Assembly: GCA_963575745.1 (NCBI GenBank)
Contig: CAUYUJ010005625.1
Span: 239,146-303,145, forward strand
Reading direction: 5' to 3'
Origin: Prorocentrum cordatum
Taxonomy: Eukaryota; Sar; Dinophyceae; Prorocentrales; Prorocentraceae
DNA: 64,000 bases
The notes beneath the pieces were generated by a model. It ran no database searches, had not been told where the DNA came from, and saw only the letters and a list, made by a program, of their open reading frames with translations. Below, one piece after another: positions 50,820-60,988 of the stretch. How positions within the stretch are numbered: the first letter of the stretch is position 1; every line of letters begins with the position of its first letter. The translations under genes and the position numbers were made by a program.

Positions 50820-51064
50820 GCGCCGCCACGAAGAGAGCCCAGATCTCCGACACTGCCTTCGAAATATCGAATACTTATTCAGAAACACTTGATACTGGTG
50901 GACCCCCCAGATCCGCCCAGGCGCTGTCGCCTCGGCGCCGGCGGCATTTCCTGGGAAATTCTTGACGCTTCGCGCAACCCCACCAGCCCATCCAGAGACG
51001 ATGCCCAGAGGAGTGGCCTCGATCAGGGAAGTGGGCAGCACACAGAGGACGGATCCCTCTTGGA

Positions 51065-51740
51065 GCTCTCTTTGGGCGCTCTTGGGGCCGTCTTCGGGCT
51101 CTCTTGGGCCTCTTGGAGCGGGGGCCTCTTGGCGGTCCTGGGGGCGTTTTGGGTGCCTCGAGGAGCCTCTTGGGGCCTCTCAGTGGTCTCTTGGGAGCCT
51201 CTCGGAGGCCTCTTTGGCGCCTCTCGGGGCCTCCTGGGCGCCTTTTGGGCCCTCTTGAGACACCATCGGGAGCCTTGGGAGCTCTCTTGAGGCCATCTTG
51301 GAGGAGATCGATCAAAAAAGATGGGGGTTCCAATTACAGCCCCCCCTCGGGAGCCCCAGAATCCGCCTCTTGGGCCCCTCTTGGGGCGCTCTTGGAGCGC
51401 TCTTGAGCGCTTTTTGGGTGGCCGTCTTGGGGCTCTCTTGGGCCTCCCTTTGGGCCCTCATGAGCCCTCTTAGAGCTGTCTTGGGGCCTCGGAAGGCCAT
51501 CGGAAGCGAACAGTCGAGAAGGCAACACTCATTGATGTTCCTTAGGTTTTCGAAGGATGTGGGCTCCTTGGCGACCTCCTGGAGAGGTTTTCCGTGGCCA
51601 CTTGGAGCCGTCTTGAAGTGGTCTTGGGGCCTCTAGGAGCATTTTTGGAGCCATCTTAGGCTATCCTGAGCCATCTTGGAGGTCATCTTGAGCTCTCTGA
51701 GGCCCTCTTGGGGCCGTCGAGGGCCGTCTTGGACGCTTCA
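51065..51740. repeat. CTTGGG-type minisatellite
   Basis: GGGGCCTCTTGGGAGCCTCT type units of 10-20 bp. About 51300-51360 and 51500-51560 are less repetitive. Confidence 0.85.
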
Positions 51741-52304
51741 GCGACTCGCGATCCGCCCTCTAGGTCCAGGGAAGGGGGCAGGGGGAGGGGTCAAGACCCC
51801 CCCTAGATAGCAAGCCGTCTAGCTCACTCCCACCCGCCCTCCCGACACAAGTAACACCCGAGCCTGAGCATGCTCAGCAGTCGTCTTTGGACGGACAGCT
51901 ACTGGGAACCAAAACCGACCCCATGTGCGCGACGCTGGGGCGAGGTGCGCCACGCAAGCCTGGCGCGCCTCGCGCGCCAGGCACCCCTACGGCCCGAGCG
52001 TGCCAGGCAAGCCTGGTGCGCCAGATGCGCCACGTGCTCCGCGTGCGCCAGGTGTGCCGCAAACTCCAGCCGCGCTAGGTGCGCCACGTTCGGGGGACGT
52101 GCAGAGTGTGTCAGGTGCGCCTGCGCACGTGTCAGCACACATCGGGAAACATGTCGGCCCCCACCATCCTTGTCGGAAACCAATGCCCATCATTTTGCTT
52201 GTTTGGCTGTGCGCCAACACACCCGCCGTCCCTGTCAAAAACCACTTGACAGTGATCGCGGGGTGGCCGCTCATGATCTTGATTTAGCCGCGAGGTGCAT
52301 GTTG
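51741..52304. other. Unannotated stretch
   Basis: GTGCGCCAGGTGTGCCGCAA type words repeat loosely at 51940-52130. No gene recognised. Confidence 0.4.
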
Positions 52305-52510
52305 AATATTTTTTTCTGGGAAGGGCGTAGGCCCAGGGTTCTCTTTTAGATGGTTTCTCCCCGGCCTCGACTTGCATAGGGCTGGCAAGTTTAATCTGCG
52401 ATACATAGCGAGGTCGCGAAGGGCTGGCGAATTAAACAGTTGAGGATGATCTTAGCGACACGATGGTTTTTGAACTTCCGATCGATCAAATCTCAAGGTG
52501 ATGTAAGCAT
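52305..52510. repeat. Repeat R1, copy 6
   Basis: TTTTTTCTGGGAAGGGCGTA, CCCAGGGTTCTCTTTTAGAT and two GGGCTGGC(A/G)A words, with a tail GAGGATGATCTTAGCGACAC. Confidence 0.82.
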
Positions 52511-52980
52511 TTTCGTTTGTTGCGGATGTCCCGAGCGAAACGTGTAGTTTGCATAATGTGTTGAGAATGTCTCGAGCGAAACGCTTGTTTCGTACAATGG
52601 AGCATTCCTCTCCTGGGGACCAGAATTCAGGGGATGTCTCTGGCGAAGTGCTTGTTTGCACGTGCCCAGGTCTTGAGGATGCCTCGAGCGAGACGCTTGG
52701 TTTCACGCTTCCAGGTTGCCCAGGCAGATGTCTAGCAGTCTAGCATCAGGATCTGTTGAGAATATCTCGAGCGAGACTCTTTTTTTCACGTGTTCAGGTT
52801 GGCCAGGCACATTCCTCGCATCAGGATTTGTTCAGGATGTCTCGAGAGAGACGCTTGTTTTCGCGTGTCCAGGTCGCCCAGACGGATGTCTAGCATGAAG
52901 ATGTGTGTTCGGAGCGAAACGCTTGGTTTCACGTGTCCAGGTCGCCCAGGCGGATGTCTAACATGAGGACATGTTGAGGA
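52511..52980. repeat. Repeat R2 tandem block
   Basis: Same unit as 39721-40465, including TCCTCTCCTGGGGACCAGAA and GATGTCTAGCATGAAGATGT. Confidence 0.88.
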
Positions 52981-52982
52981 TG

Positions 52983-53007
52983 TCTCTCTCTCTCTCTCTC
53001 TCTCTCT

Positions 53008-53065
<58 letters not shown>

Positions 53066-53078
53066 TGTGTGTGTGTGT
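52983..53078. repeat. (TC)n(GA)n palindrome followed by (TG)n
   Basis: About thirteen TC units directly joined to about twenty-five GA units (one AA interruption) and then six TG units. It interrupts an R2 unit (AGGATGTC). Confidence 0.97.
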
Positions 53079-53334
53079 GGTTTGAAGTTTTTTGGCGAGG
53101 CGCTCAGGGGCACCGCATGCCCTCACAGTATTATTATGCATTGCGCGGTCCTATTCATAGTCGCCTCGTTTTGTGAATTGGTTGTTTTTTTCGCCAGGCT
53201 GATTTTGCAAACCTCCCGTGTGTTGGGTCTTCGTTTTGAATCCGCAGCGCCGCGCGTCGCCTTCTCTCCTCTCCTTCCCCCTCTCCTCCTTCCTCATCCT
53301 CATCATCATCTTTTCCCGCTTCGCATACCAGCAG

Positions 53335-53710
53335 ACCCCTCACACGTTTCGTGGCCCTATAGGGAGCTCAACCGAAGGCCCCTGTGGCTGCGTTCGCATG
53401 CGGCACCGCCCTATTTTCGGCAGCCCCCTCACACGTTTCGTGGCCCCATAGGGAGCTCAACCGAAAGCCCCTAGTGGCTGCGTTCGCATGCGGTCCCGCC
53501 CAGTTTCAGCAAACCCCTCACACGTTCCGTGGCCCCATAGGGAGCTCCACCGACGGTCGCAGTGGCTGCGTTCGCATGCGCCCCCGCCCCATTTCGGCAG
53601 TCCCCTCACACGTTTCGTGGTCCCATCGGGAACTCCACCGAATGCCTTGGTGGCTGCGTTCGCATGCGGCGCCGCCACGTTTCGGCAGACCCTCACACGC
53701 TTCGTGGGGA
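53335..53710. repeat. 88-bp tandem repeat, about four units
   Basis: CACACGTTTCGTGGCCCCAT recurs at 53341, 53429, 53519, 53607 and 53694. Units contain GGGAGCTC(A/C)ACCGA and TGGCTGCGTTCGCATGCGG. Confidence 0.93.
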
Positions 53711-53868
53711 TTCTTACACGATGGGGTAAGAGAACATACCCGGCTGGATGCTCCCTCACATACTCTTTTTTACGCAGTCCGCTTTAATTTTTATCCTCGA
53801 GCCCTATCTCTGTCCCCTACCCCACGTTCACGTCCCCTCCCCGCGACGCCTTTCCCTCGCGCCGGCAG

Positions 53869-54018
53869 GCTGCGAAGGGTGCCCTGGAGCCGGTCGTCCT
53901 ACGGGACCTCCGCGAGGTGCTGGACTTCGTGGCCTCCGGGGCCCGCATCGACGTCCTGCAGCTCAACTGCGAAGGAGACTCGAGGGCAGAGATCGAAGAA
54001 ACCAGGGGTGCTCCTTAA
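53869..54018 (+). CDS. Probable exon of an FkbM-like methyltransferase
   Basis: After a pyrimidine-rich stretch and GCCGGCAG, a plausible 3' splice site at 53868, one frame reads AAKGALEPVVLRDLREVLDF, VASGARIDVLQLNCEGDSR, to a stop at 54016-54018. In FkbM-type methyltransferases a helix of the form LD-x-hydrophobic is followed by a strand ID-hydrophobic-LKIDVEG-x-E. Here IDVLQLNCEGD fits that place well. The exon probably ends before the stop, around or after 53975. Same strand as the motif I exon at 29513-29875, which would supply the SAM-binding part. Confirmation needs transcripts. Confidence 0.5.
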   Translation, partial: AAKGALEPVVLRDLREVLDFVASGARIDVLQLNCEGDSRAEIEETRGAP

Positions 54019-54067
54019 GCAGGGTACCAGATGCCAAGACCTGGCCAAAGCCTTAGTAGCATCATTG

Positions 54068-54720
54068 AGTTTGCCCTTTTCGCCGAGGCCTCTTGGGGCG
54101 TCCTAGGTGCCTCTGGGGGCCTCTTGGAGCTTCTTGGGGCTTGGGGACATCTTTTGTGGGGGCCTCTTGGGACGACCTGGACACCTCTTGCGGCCGTCTT
54201 GGGGAACCGTTGGGAGCTCCCGGGGACATCTTGGGGCCTCAGATGAGATCGATTAAAGGAGGGGGGTTCTTACTTAGTGTGGTCAACACCTTGGTAACAT
54301 CAGTGAGTTCGGCTTTCTCGCCGAGGCCTCTTAGGGCGTCTTGGGTGCCTCTGGGTGGCCCCTTGGGCCCCCCAAGACCCGGGCAGCTCGTGTGGCCGCC
54401 TTGGGGCACCCTTGGTGATCTCAGAAGAGATCTATCAAACGAGGGAGACTCCTTAATCAGGGTACCCCCAGGATGCCAAGACCTGGCCACCACCTTAGTA
54501 GCATCAGTGAGTTTGGCCTTTTCGCCGAGGCCTCTTAGGAGCCTCTTTGAGGTCTCTTGGAGTCTCACATATTTTGGAGCCTCTTTGAGGTCTCTTGGAG
54601 CCTCTTTGAGGTCTCTTGGGCGCCTCTGGGGGGCCTCTTGGGTGCCTCTGGGGGGCCTCTGGGAGCCTCTCTGAGGTCTCTTGGGCGCCTCTTGGGCACA
54701 TCTTTTCACACCGCGGAGGC
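54068..54720. repeat. CTTGGG-type minisatellite with larger duplications
   Basis: GCCTCTTGGGGCGTCTTGGG type units. In addition, a longer block (CCAAGACCTGGCCA, CTTAGTAGCATCAGTGAGTT, TCGCCGAGGCCTCTT) occurs at about 54031, 54290 (partial) and 54477. Confidence 0.85.
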
Positions 54721-54737
54721 CTCCCGTGGCCTCCTGG

Positions 54738-54798
54738 GCACCTCCTCCTCCTCCTCCTCCTCCTCCTCCTCCTCCTCCTCCTCCTCCTCCTCCTCCCC
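54738..54798. repeat. CCT trinucleotide tract
   Basis: About 60 bp of CCT within the minisatellite. Confidence 0.95.
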
Positions 54799-55434
54799 CC
54801 TTGGGGCACCTTTGAGAGCCTCGGGGGACAGCTTGGGGCCATCTTAGAGGAGATCGATCAAAGGAGGGGAGTTCCTTACTCAGGGTCCGCCCCCTAAGAG
54901 GCCCAGATGTGGCCAGCACCCTCAGTTTAGCTTCCTCGCCGAGGCCATCTTGGACGCTCTATCCCCTCGCGAAACGCCCTGTCCAGGTCCAGGGGGAGGG
55001 GGAAGGGGGAGGGTTAATGCCCTTCCCGAAAGGGGAAGAAGGGGGGGTGGGAGAAGAAACGCTCTAAACCAATCACTCCCAGACGGCTGGTGGGATTCGG
55101 AGGCCCAAGGAACAGGTAGTTACACGTGTCCTAAATTGCCCCCTCCCGATTCAGCTCGGAGGCCCAAGGAACAGGTGGTCACACCTGTCCTGAAAAAGGC
55201 CCCTTCCCACGACGCAGACGCCTCTCGCTTCCAAATCCTCAAGTTCTAGACGCTTCGCGTGCCACCACGGGCCCATCCTGAAACGATGCCCAGACGAGTT
55301 TCCCTGAGGGAAGTGGAGTATAATGCAAGGAGGTAAAGGGTTGAGTAAGGCGTCGTACCCCAAGAGGGGGAGGATGAAGGAGGAAGCGAAGGCGGGGGAG
55401 GAGGAGGAGGAGGTGTTGGTGGAGGAGGAGGGCG
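54799..55434. other. Unannotated stretch
   Basis: GGAGGCCCAAGGAACAGGT occurs twice (about 55100 and 55161), and a GGAGGAGG tract lies at 55393-55425. No gene recognised. Confidence 0.45.
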
Positions 55435-55680
55435 GACGAATAATAATACGATACATACCAACACTAGCAATACGAATGGTAATCATCATAAGACGTTGAA
55501 TCACAATACTACGAATACTACATATACTACTCATAATGCTAACAATGATTGTGATACTAGTAACCTTACTACTAGTAAGATCAATATGACGAACGAGAGG
55601 AAGCATGAACATCATGATACAACTAATGTTCCTACCAATAATAATAATACTAAGCGTAATAATCACACATCGTAAGACGA
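55435..55680. other. AT-rich island of degenerate AAT/TAC triplets
   Basis: About 245 bp of AATAATAATACGATACATAC, ACTACGAATACTACATATAC type sequence. Markedly more AT-rich than everything around it and flanked on both sides by GGA tracts. Confidence 0.8.
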
Positions 55681-55915
55681 GGAGGAGAACGAGGAGGAGG
55701 GGAGGAGTAGAGGGAGGGGAGGGGGAGGGGGAGGAGGGACGAGGAAGAAGGACGAATAGGCGGATGAGGACGATGAGGAGGGGGAGGAGGACGAGGAGGA
55801 GGAAGAGGAGGAGGAGGAGGAGCAGGCGGAAGAGGAGGGAGGAGGAGGAGGAGGAGGAGGAGGAGGAGGAGGAGGAGGAGGGGGAGGGAGGAGGAGGGAG
55901 GAGGACCAGCAGGAG
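55681..55915. repeat. GGA/GAG tract
   Basis: About 230 bp of GGA and GAGGA. Confidence 0.93.
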
Positions 55916-56062
55916 GAGGAGGCACTGTCGCGAGGCATCTCGGAGGCGCGCGTGCGATGCACGGCACGGCCCGTGGCAGTGTACGTCACGCGGCGCGGGG
56001 CGCGGCGCACGGCACGGCACCCGCCGTGGGGCACCAGTCGGGGCCGACGCCCCTCTCGCTTG

Positions 56063-56186
56063 GCATCGCTCGGACGTGTGCTTTTTTCCGTCGGCAAGGA
56101 CCATCGAGGAGCGTCCTTGATCAATTGGCGAAACAACCACGCACGAAACCGGAAAAAAAACAGGGAATGGACGTCCGAGCGATGGC
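56063..56186. mobile_element. MITE family F (GCATCGCTCGGACGT TIR), copy 1
   Basis: GCATCGCTCGGACGT at the left is mirrored by ACGTCCGAGCGATGGC at the right. The interior (GCAAGGACCATCGAGGAGCG, ACGCACGAAACCGGAAAAAA) parallels copy 2 at 60576. Confidence 0.75.
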
Positions 56187-56630
56187 CAGCTCGAGAGATG
56201 GGCAATCGGGGCAAATCGGGTTGTGACAAAAGAATATCGCGCAGCCCGCCTCAGAGGCTCGTTTTGGGGGACCTTCCTGGAGCCCATCTGACGGATCTGT
56301 TCAACCCCAGTTCGACTGACGTTCGACTCAGGTTAGGCTAGGGTTCGACTCAGGGTCGGCCCAAGTCGACGGACGTTCGACGCAGCTTCGACGCACGAGT
56401 GGAGCGAGTGGCTCCAGGAAGGTCCCCAGAATGAGCATCCAGCAAATCGGGTTGGACAAAGATTGCACAGCCCGCCCCCCCCGCCACTCCGAGGATGCGA
56501 GTACGCTGTGCTGCGTTCCGTGCTCCCCCGCTGGGACCGGTGGCAGATCCCGCTGCTTCACGTGGAGCGATGCGCGCCACGAGCCAAAGGGGGGGAGGGA
56601 TCTGAGCGGAGGAGGAGCAGGAGGAGGAGG
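56187..56630. other. Unannotated stretch
   Basis: GTTCGACTCAGGTTAGGCT and GTTCGACGCAGC words cluster at 56300-56395. AATCGGG(T/C)TGTGACAAA and AATCGGGTTGGACAAA occur at 56215 and 56445 on either side, suggesting a duplication. No gene recognised. Confidence 0.45.
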
Positions 56631-57744
56631 ATGGCGCAGGAAGATAATCATGTTAATGCTGCTGCTACTGATGATGGTGATACTGATGATGATGCTGATG
56701 GTGGTGATGCTGATGATGATGATGACGATGCTGATGCTGATGATGACGATGACGATGACGATGACGATGATGGTGATGGTGATGATGATGATGATGACGA
56801 TGCTGCTGCTGCTGATGATAATGATGATGATGCTGGCGATGGTGATGTTCATGGTGATTGTGATTGTGGTTGTGGTGGTGATGATGGTTCTTCTGATGCT
56901 GGCCATGACGATGATGCTGATGATGCTGATGGTGATGCGGTTGCTGACTTTGATGTTGTTGACGATTGTGGTGATTACGATATGTCGTTGGTGGTGCTGA
57001 AGCTCACGATGGTGGTGATGCTGATATTACTGATGACGATGTTGATCATGAAACTGATGATGCTGGTGCTGATGATGAAACTGATGATGATGCTGATGCT
57101 GACGCTGCTGCTGATGCTGATGCTGATAATTGTGTTGATGCTGTTGCTTACATATGCTGATGCTGACGTTGCTCATGATGATGATTATGATGCTGATGGT
57201 GATGCTGATGCTGATGGTGATGGTGATGCCGATTCTGGTGGTGGTGATAACGACGACGATGTTGCTGATGCTGCTGATGATGAACATTCTGATGATGAAA
57301 ACGATGATGCTGACGATGATGAAGCTGATGATGCTGATGATCATGCTGATGCTGATGATGCAGATGTTGATGCTGATGATGTTGCTGATGATGCTGCTGC
57401 TGATGGTGATGGTGATGGGTGTAACGATGATGACGATGCTGGTGCTGATGCTGATGCTGATGGTGTGGGTGATGTCTCTGATGATGATGAAGACGATGCT
57501 ACTGATGATGATAATGAAGAAGCTGATGATGATACTGATGATGCTACTGATGCTGCTAATGATGCTGCTGCTGCTGATGATGATGATAATGATGATGCTG
57601 GTGATCATGCTGATGCTGATGCTGATGAAGCTGATGATGATGCTTATGATGCTGATGATGATAATGATGATGACGCTGATTCTGATGATGCTGCTGATGA
57701 GGATGCTGCTGCTGATGATGATATGATGATGCTGATGATGCTGA

Positions 57745-57788
<44 letters not shown>

Positions 57789-57953
57789 CTGAGGATGATG
57801 ATGATGATGCTGATGATGATGATGATGATGATTATGATGATGATGATGATGGATGATGATGATGATGCTGATGATGATGATGATGATGATGATGATGCTG
57901 CTGATGATGGTGCTGTGCTGATGATGATGATGATGATGATGTAATGCTGCTGC

Positions 57954-57990
<37 letters not shown>
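56631..57990. repeat. GAT/GCT trinucleotide array
   Basis: About 1.36 kb of GATGATGCTGATGATGAT type repeats, more degenerate at the left and nearly pure GAT at the right (57740-57990). It opens a 493-codon Asp/Ala-rich frame on the plus strand and an Ile/Ser/His-rich one on the minus strand. Both are ascribed to the repeat. Confidence 0.96.
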
Positions 57991-57992
<2 letters not shown>

Positions 57993-58009
57993 GGAAGAGA
58001 TGATGAGGA

Positions 58010-58135
58010 TGACGAGGAGGAGAGGAGGACGAGGAGGAGGAGGAGGAGAGGAAATCAGAGAAGGAGGAGGAGGGAGGAGGAGGAGGAGAGGAGGAGGATG
58101 AGGAGGAGGAGGAGGAGGAAGAGGAGGATCAGGAG

Positions 58136-58174
<39 letters not shown>

Positions 58175-58245
58175 GAGGAGGAGGAGGAGGAGGAGGAGGA
58201 GGAGGAGGAGGAGGAGGAGAGAGGAGGGGGAGGAGGAGGAGGCAT
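58010..58245. repeat. GGA tract with (GTA)12 insert
   Basis: GGA/GAG repeats, with a pure GTA run at about 58136-58172. Confidence 0.95.
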
Positions 58246-58892
58246 TCTTGCATCGTAAGCGAAGTGACGACGGAGGGTTTTTGTCCGCCCCTTCCGGCCT
58301 CCAGGGGCCCTCGCCAGGTCTGGGGACCGTCAAGCAACGGACCCGGACGTGAATGCAGCCCTGGGGAAAGGGTCGGGGACTTCCCAGGATATATTCTGTT
58401 CAAACAACTCACGTTGCACGTCTGGGTCGGCTCTCCCGCCCACCACAGATTCGCTCCAAGTCGGGCCGATCCAGCTGTGGCGACGAGAGGCCTCCAGGAG
58501 GCGCACGGAGGCCGAACAACATGCTGGCAGGGCCGCCGTTGTCTGAGCCGGTCCTGGCCCGATCTGAGGGAGAGCCCCCCCGCGGCTTTTGCGCCATCTT
58601 TGGCCCGACTGGGGCCCTTCCCTGGCCACCCCGCCAGCCGTCAGAAAGCGGCCGGGCACAATCTGGCAGCTCAGGAGGACCCATCGGGCGTCTGGCCAAA
58701 GTCTGCTGAGGCTTCGTGGCCAGACTTCCGAGCCGCGTCCAACCGAGGCGACCAGATCCTCCAGGACCCCCTTCTTCGAGGGTCGTTGCGTGACCGCCCC
58801 CCCGCTCGGCGATGCAGACGCGGCCCATGATTAACTTTATAACGACATAGGTCTGTCAATGTAGTTACTTCCAACATGGGCAGTCATGTTCT
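58246..58892. other. Unannotated stretch
   Basis: Several overlapping ORFs, none convincing. Confidence 0.4.
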
Positions 58893-59102
58893 TTGGTTCG
58901 GGCCGGGGGTATCACGCAACCAGAGGACTCGATTGTGAACCGGTTCCCCCCCCGTGACCCTTTTCTGGATCACAGCGAGGAGTGGCATGCGGACATGCCC
59001 TGGATCGGGACGCCCCAGGAGCGCAGGGGCATCCGCTGCCAGATCGAAGGCGCGCTGTCGGGTGGCCACCTCAGGAGCCTTTTCCAAAAGGCGTTGGGCT
59101 GA
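58893..59102 (+). CDS. Candidate coding fragment of unknown family
   Basis: A frame without upstream ATG reads TQPEDSIVNRFPPRDPFLDH, SEEWHADMPWIGTPQERRGI, QIEGALSGGHLRSLFQKAL before a stop. Balanced composition with Trp, His, Asp and Phe is unusual for composition-driven ORFs here. Family unknown, and the ends are not defined by splice sites I can recognise. Confidence 0.3.
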   Translation: MVRAGGITQPEDSIVNRFPPRDPFLDHSEEWHADMPWIGTPQERRGIRCQIEGALSGGHLRSLFQKALG

Positions 59103-59414
59103 CGTGGGTCGAATGGAATTTGAGAGGCTTTTTAAATTCGGATCTAGCCAGGACCCCGAGGAAGCGGACTCGGTTAGTGATAGGGCCCCGAAGCCCCAAC
59201 AAATACCCTGGGAGTCTCTGGAGCGACCCAGGAGCGGCTCAAAGAACCGCCAAATGGGTGGCAGGCCCCACGACCTCAGGCCAAGAGAGCTCCAAACGGT
59301 CCCAGATGGCCTCAAGATGGCCCAAGATGCCCCCAACACGCCTCAAGAGGCCTCCAAGAGGTGTCCCAAGAGGGCCGCGCCCAAGAGATCTGGCATATCT
59401 GGCGGAGCCCTGAT

Positions 59415-59552
59415 GGGGATCTGCCGGGACCTTCCCAGGTTACTTTTCGCTCCGGGACTCCGAGGGGCCGCCACGCGCGCGCGAACTAGAGTATGGTTAC
59501 CTTGTTACTGGAGATCTTAGCATGCCTCCGGCCCGGTGGGCTGGCGAATTGG
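59415..59552. repeat. Dispersed 150-bp repeat, copy 2
   Basis: CCGGGACCTTCCCAGG, CGCGCGCGCGAACTAGAG, TACTGGAGATCTTAGCATGC and GGGCTGGCGAATT parallel copy 1 at 29290-29442. Confidence 0.75.
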
Positions 59553-59945
59553 AGGTCTCTTGGGCCGCCTTTGGACGCTCCTAAGACTGACAAGCTGGGA
59601 TCAGGTTTTTCTTGGATGATTCTGACCTGCTGGGCTGGCCCCCAGGGCCTCCAAGATGGCCCAAGAGGCCCCAGGAGGGCTCCGGCACGAACCTCTGGGA
59701 TCGTTTCAGGGCACGTTGGATGCTGCTGCCCTCAACCATGCTCCCCGGGCCTCTGATCAAGTCACGCGGGGAACCCCTGGAGCGCCAGAGAGCGCCCACG
59801 AGCCCCAGCTGTAGGTCGGGGGTCGCGGCCCCTCGGGGAGTACCCGCAGCACTCTGCATCGAGGGCACTCCGCTCGGTGCCTTGGCATGGTGGCGCACTC
59901 CTGCCCAACCCCCGAAGACCGCCACACAGCCACCCCGACACCCGC
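59553..59945. other. Unannotated stretch
   Basis: No recognisable gene or repeat. Confidence 0.4.
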
Positions 59946-60045
59946 CTGCCTCCTCGCCCTCCTCGTCCTTCTCGTCGTATTCGTCGTCGTCGTCCTCCTC
60001 CTCCTTCCTCCTCCTTCCTCCTCCTCCTCCTCTTCCTCGCCCCAG
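59946..60045. repeat. TCG/TCC tract
   Basis: TCGTCGTATTCGTCGTCGTC followed by CCTCCTCC repeats. Confidence 0.85.
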
Positions 60046-60164
60046 GCAGGCCTGCGCCAGAGCTAGTATACACTGAAAGCCAGCCGTGCTGCTGGTTCGC
60101 TTGTTCGGTGCTCGTCTCCAGCGCGCTGAACCTCAGACTTGATTAAGTTTCTCCTCAACTTTAC

Positions 60165-60415
60165 CCTGAACATCCTCCTCCCTCCCGCTCCCTCCATCCC
60201 TCCTCCTCCTCCCTCCTCCCTCCTCCCCCCTCTCTCATTCTCCTTTCCTTCTCCCTCCCCTCCCCTCCCTCCCCCTCCCCTCCCCTCCCTCTCCCTCTCC
60301 TCCCTCCCCTCCCCTCCCCTCCTCTCCCCTCCCCTCCCCTTTCCCTCCTCCTCCTTCTCCTCCTCCTCCTCCTCCTCCTCCTCCACCTCCTCCTCCTCCT
60401 CCTTCTATCCTCCTA
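60165..60415. repeat. CCT/CCCTCCC pyrimidine tract
   Basis: About 250 bp of CCTCC, CCCCTCCC and finally pure CTC. Confidence 0.94.
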
Positions 60416-60575
60416 TCGTCCCCCCTTGGGGTATGACGGCTTCCCCAGCCATGTATTCCTCGGTCTCCCCCTCGGCCTCCTCCCTCCCCTTCTCCCTCCC
60501 CCTCTGCCAGGACCTCGCACCCTCTCGGGGCGCGCGCGAGACCGACTTGGAATCTCTCGGGATCCCAGAACCTCG
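60416..60575. other. Unannotated short stretch
   Basis: No recognisable gene or repeat. Confidence 0.4.
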
Positions 60576-60701
60576 GCACCGCTTGGACGTGTGCAGTTGT
60601 CCTCGGCGAGGACCATCGGGAGGAGCCTTTCGGGCTGTCTTGCGAGCAAATGCACGAATGAAGCCGAAGAAGGCACGGGGAACGGACGTCCGAGCGATGG
60701 C
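60576..60701. mobile_element. MITE family F, copy 2
   Basis: GCACCGCTTGGACGTGTGC at the left and GGACGTCCGAGCGATGGC at the right bound 126 bp. Shares GGACCATCGGGAGGAGC and GCACG(A/G)A motifs with copy 1 (124 bp). Confidence 0.75.
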
Positions 60702-60754
60702 AGGTAGCCCCCGCCCCCCCCTTGAGGGTTTCTCCAAAGGGCTTAGGCGACCCG

Positions 60755-60988
60755 TCCTCCTCCTCCTCCTCCTCCTCCTCCTCCTCCTCCTCCTCCTCCT
60801 CCCCCTCCTCCCCCTCCTCCTCCTCCTCCTACTCCTCCTCTTCCTCCTCCTCCCCTCCTCCTCCTCCTCCTCCTCCTCCTCCTCCTCCTCCTCCTCCTCC
60901 CCCTCCATCTTCTCCTCTCCCTCCTCCCCTTCCTCCTCCTCCTCCTCGTCCTCGTCCTCCTCCTCCTCCTCCTCCTCCTCCTCTTCCT
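60755..60988 (+). repeat. CTC tract ending in TTCCTCAG, possible 3' splice site
   Basis: About 234 bp of CTC/CCT ends in CCTCTTCCTCAG at 60988, a textbook pyrimidine tract plus AG. The following sequence (60989 onward) is the best exon candidate in this part. Confidence 0.75.

Noticed and set aside
56463-58412. 493- and 461-codon ORFs on opposite strands
   Set aside because: Both derive from the GAT/GCT array. Asp/Ala and Ile/Ser/His low complexity, no flanking coding sequence.
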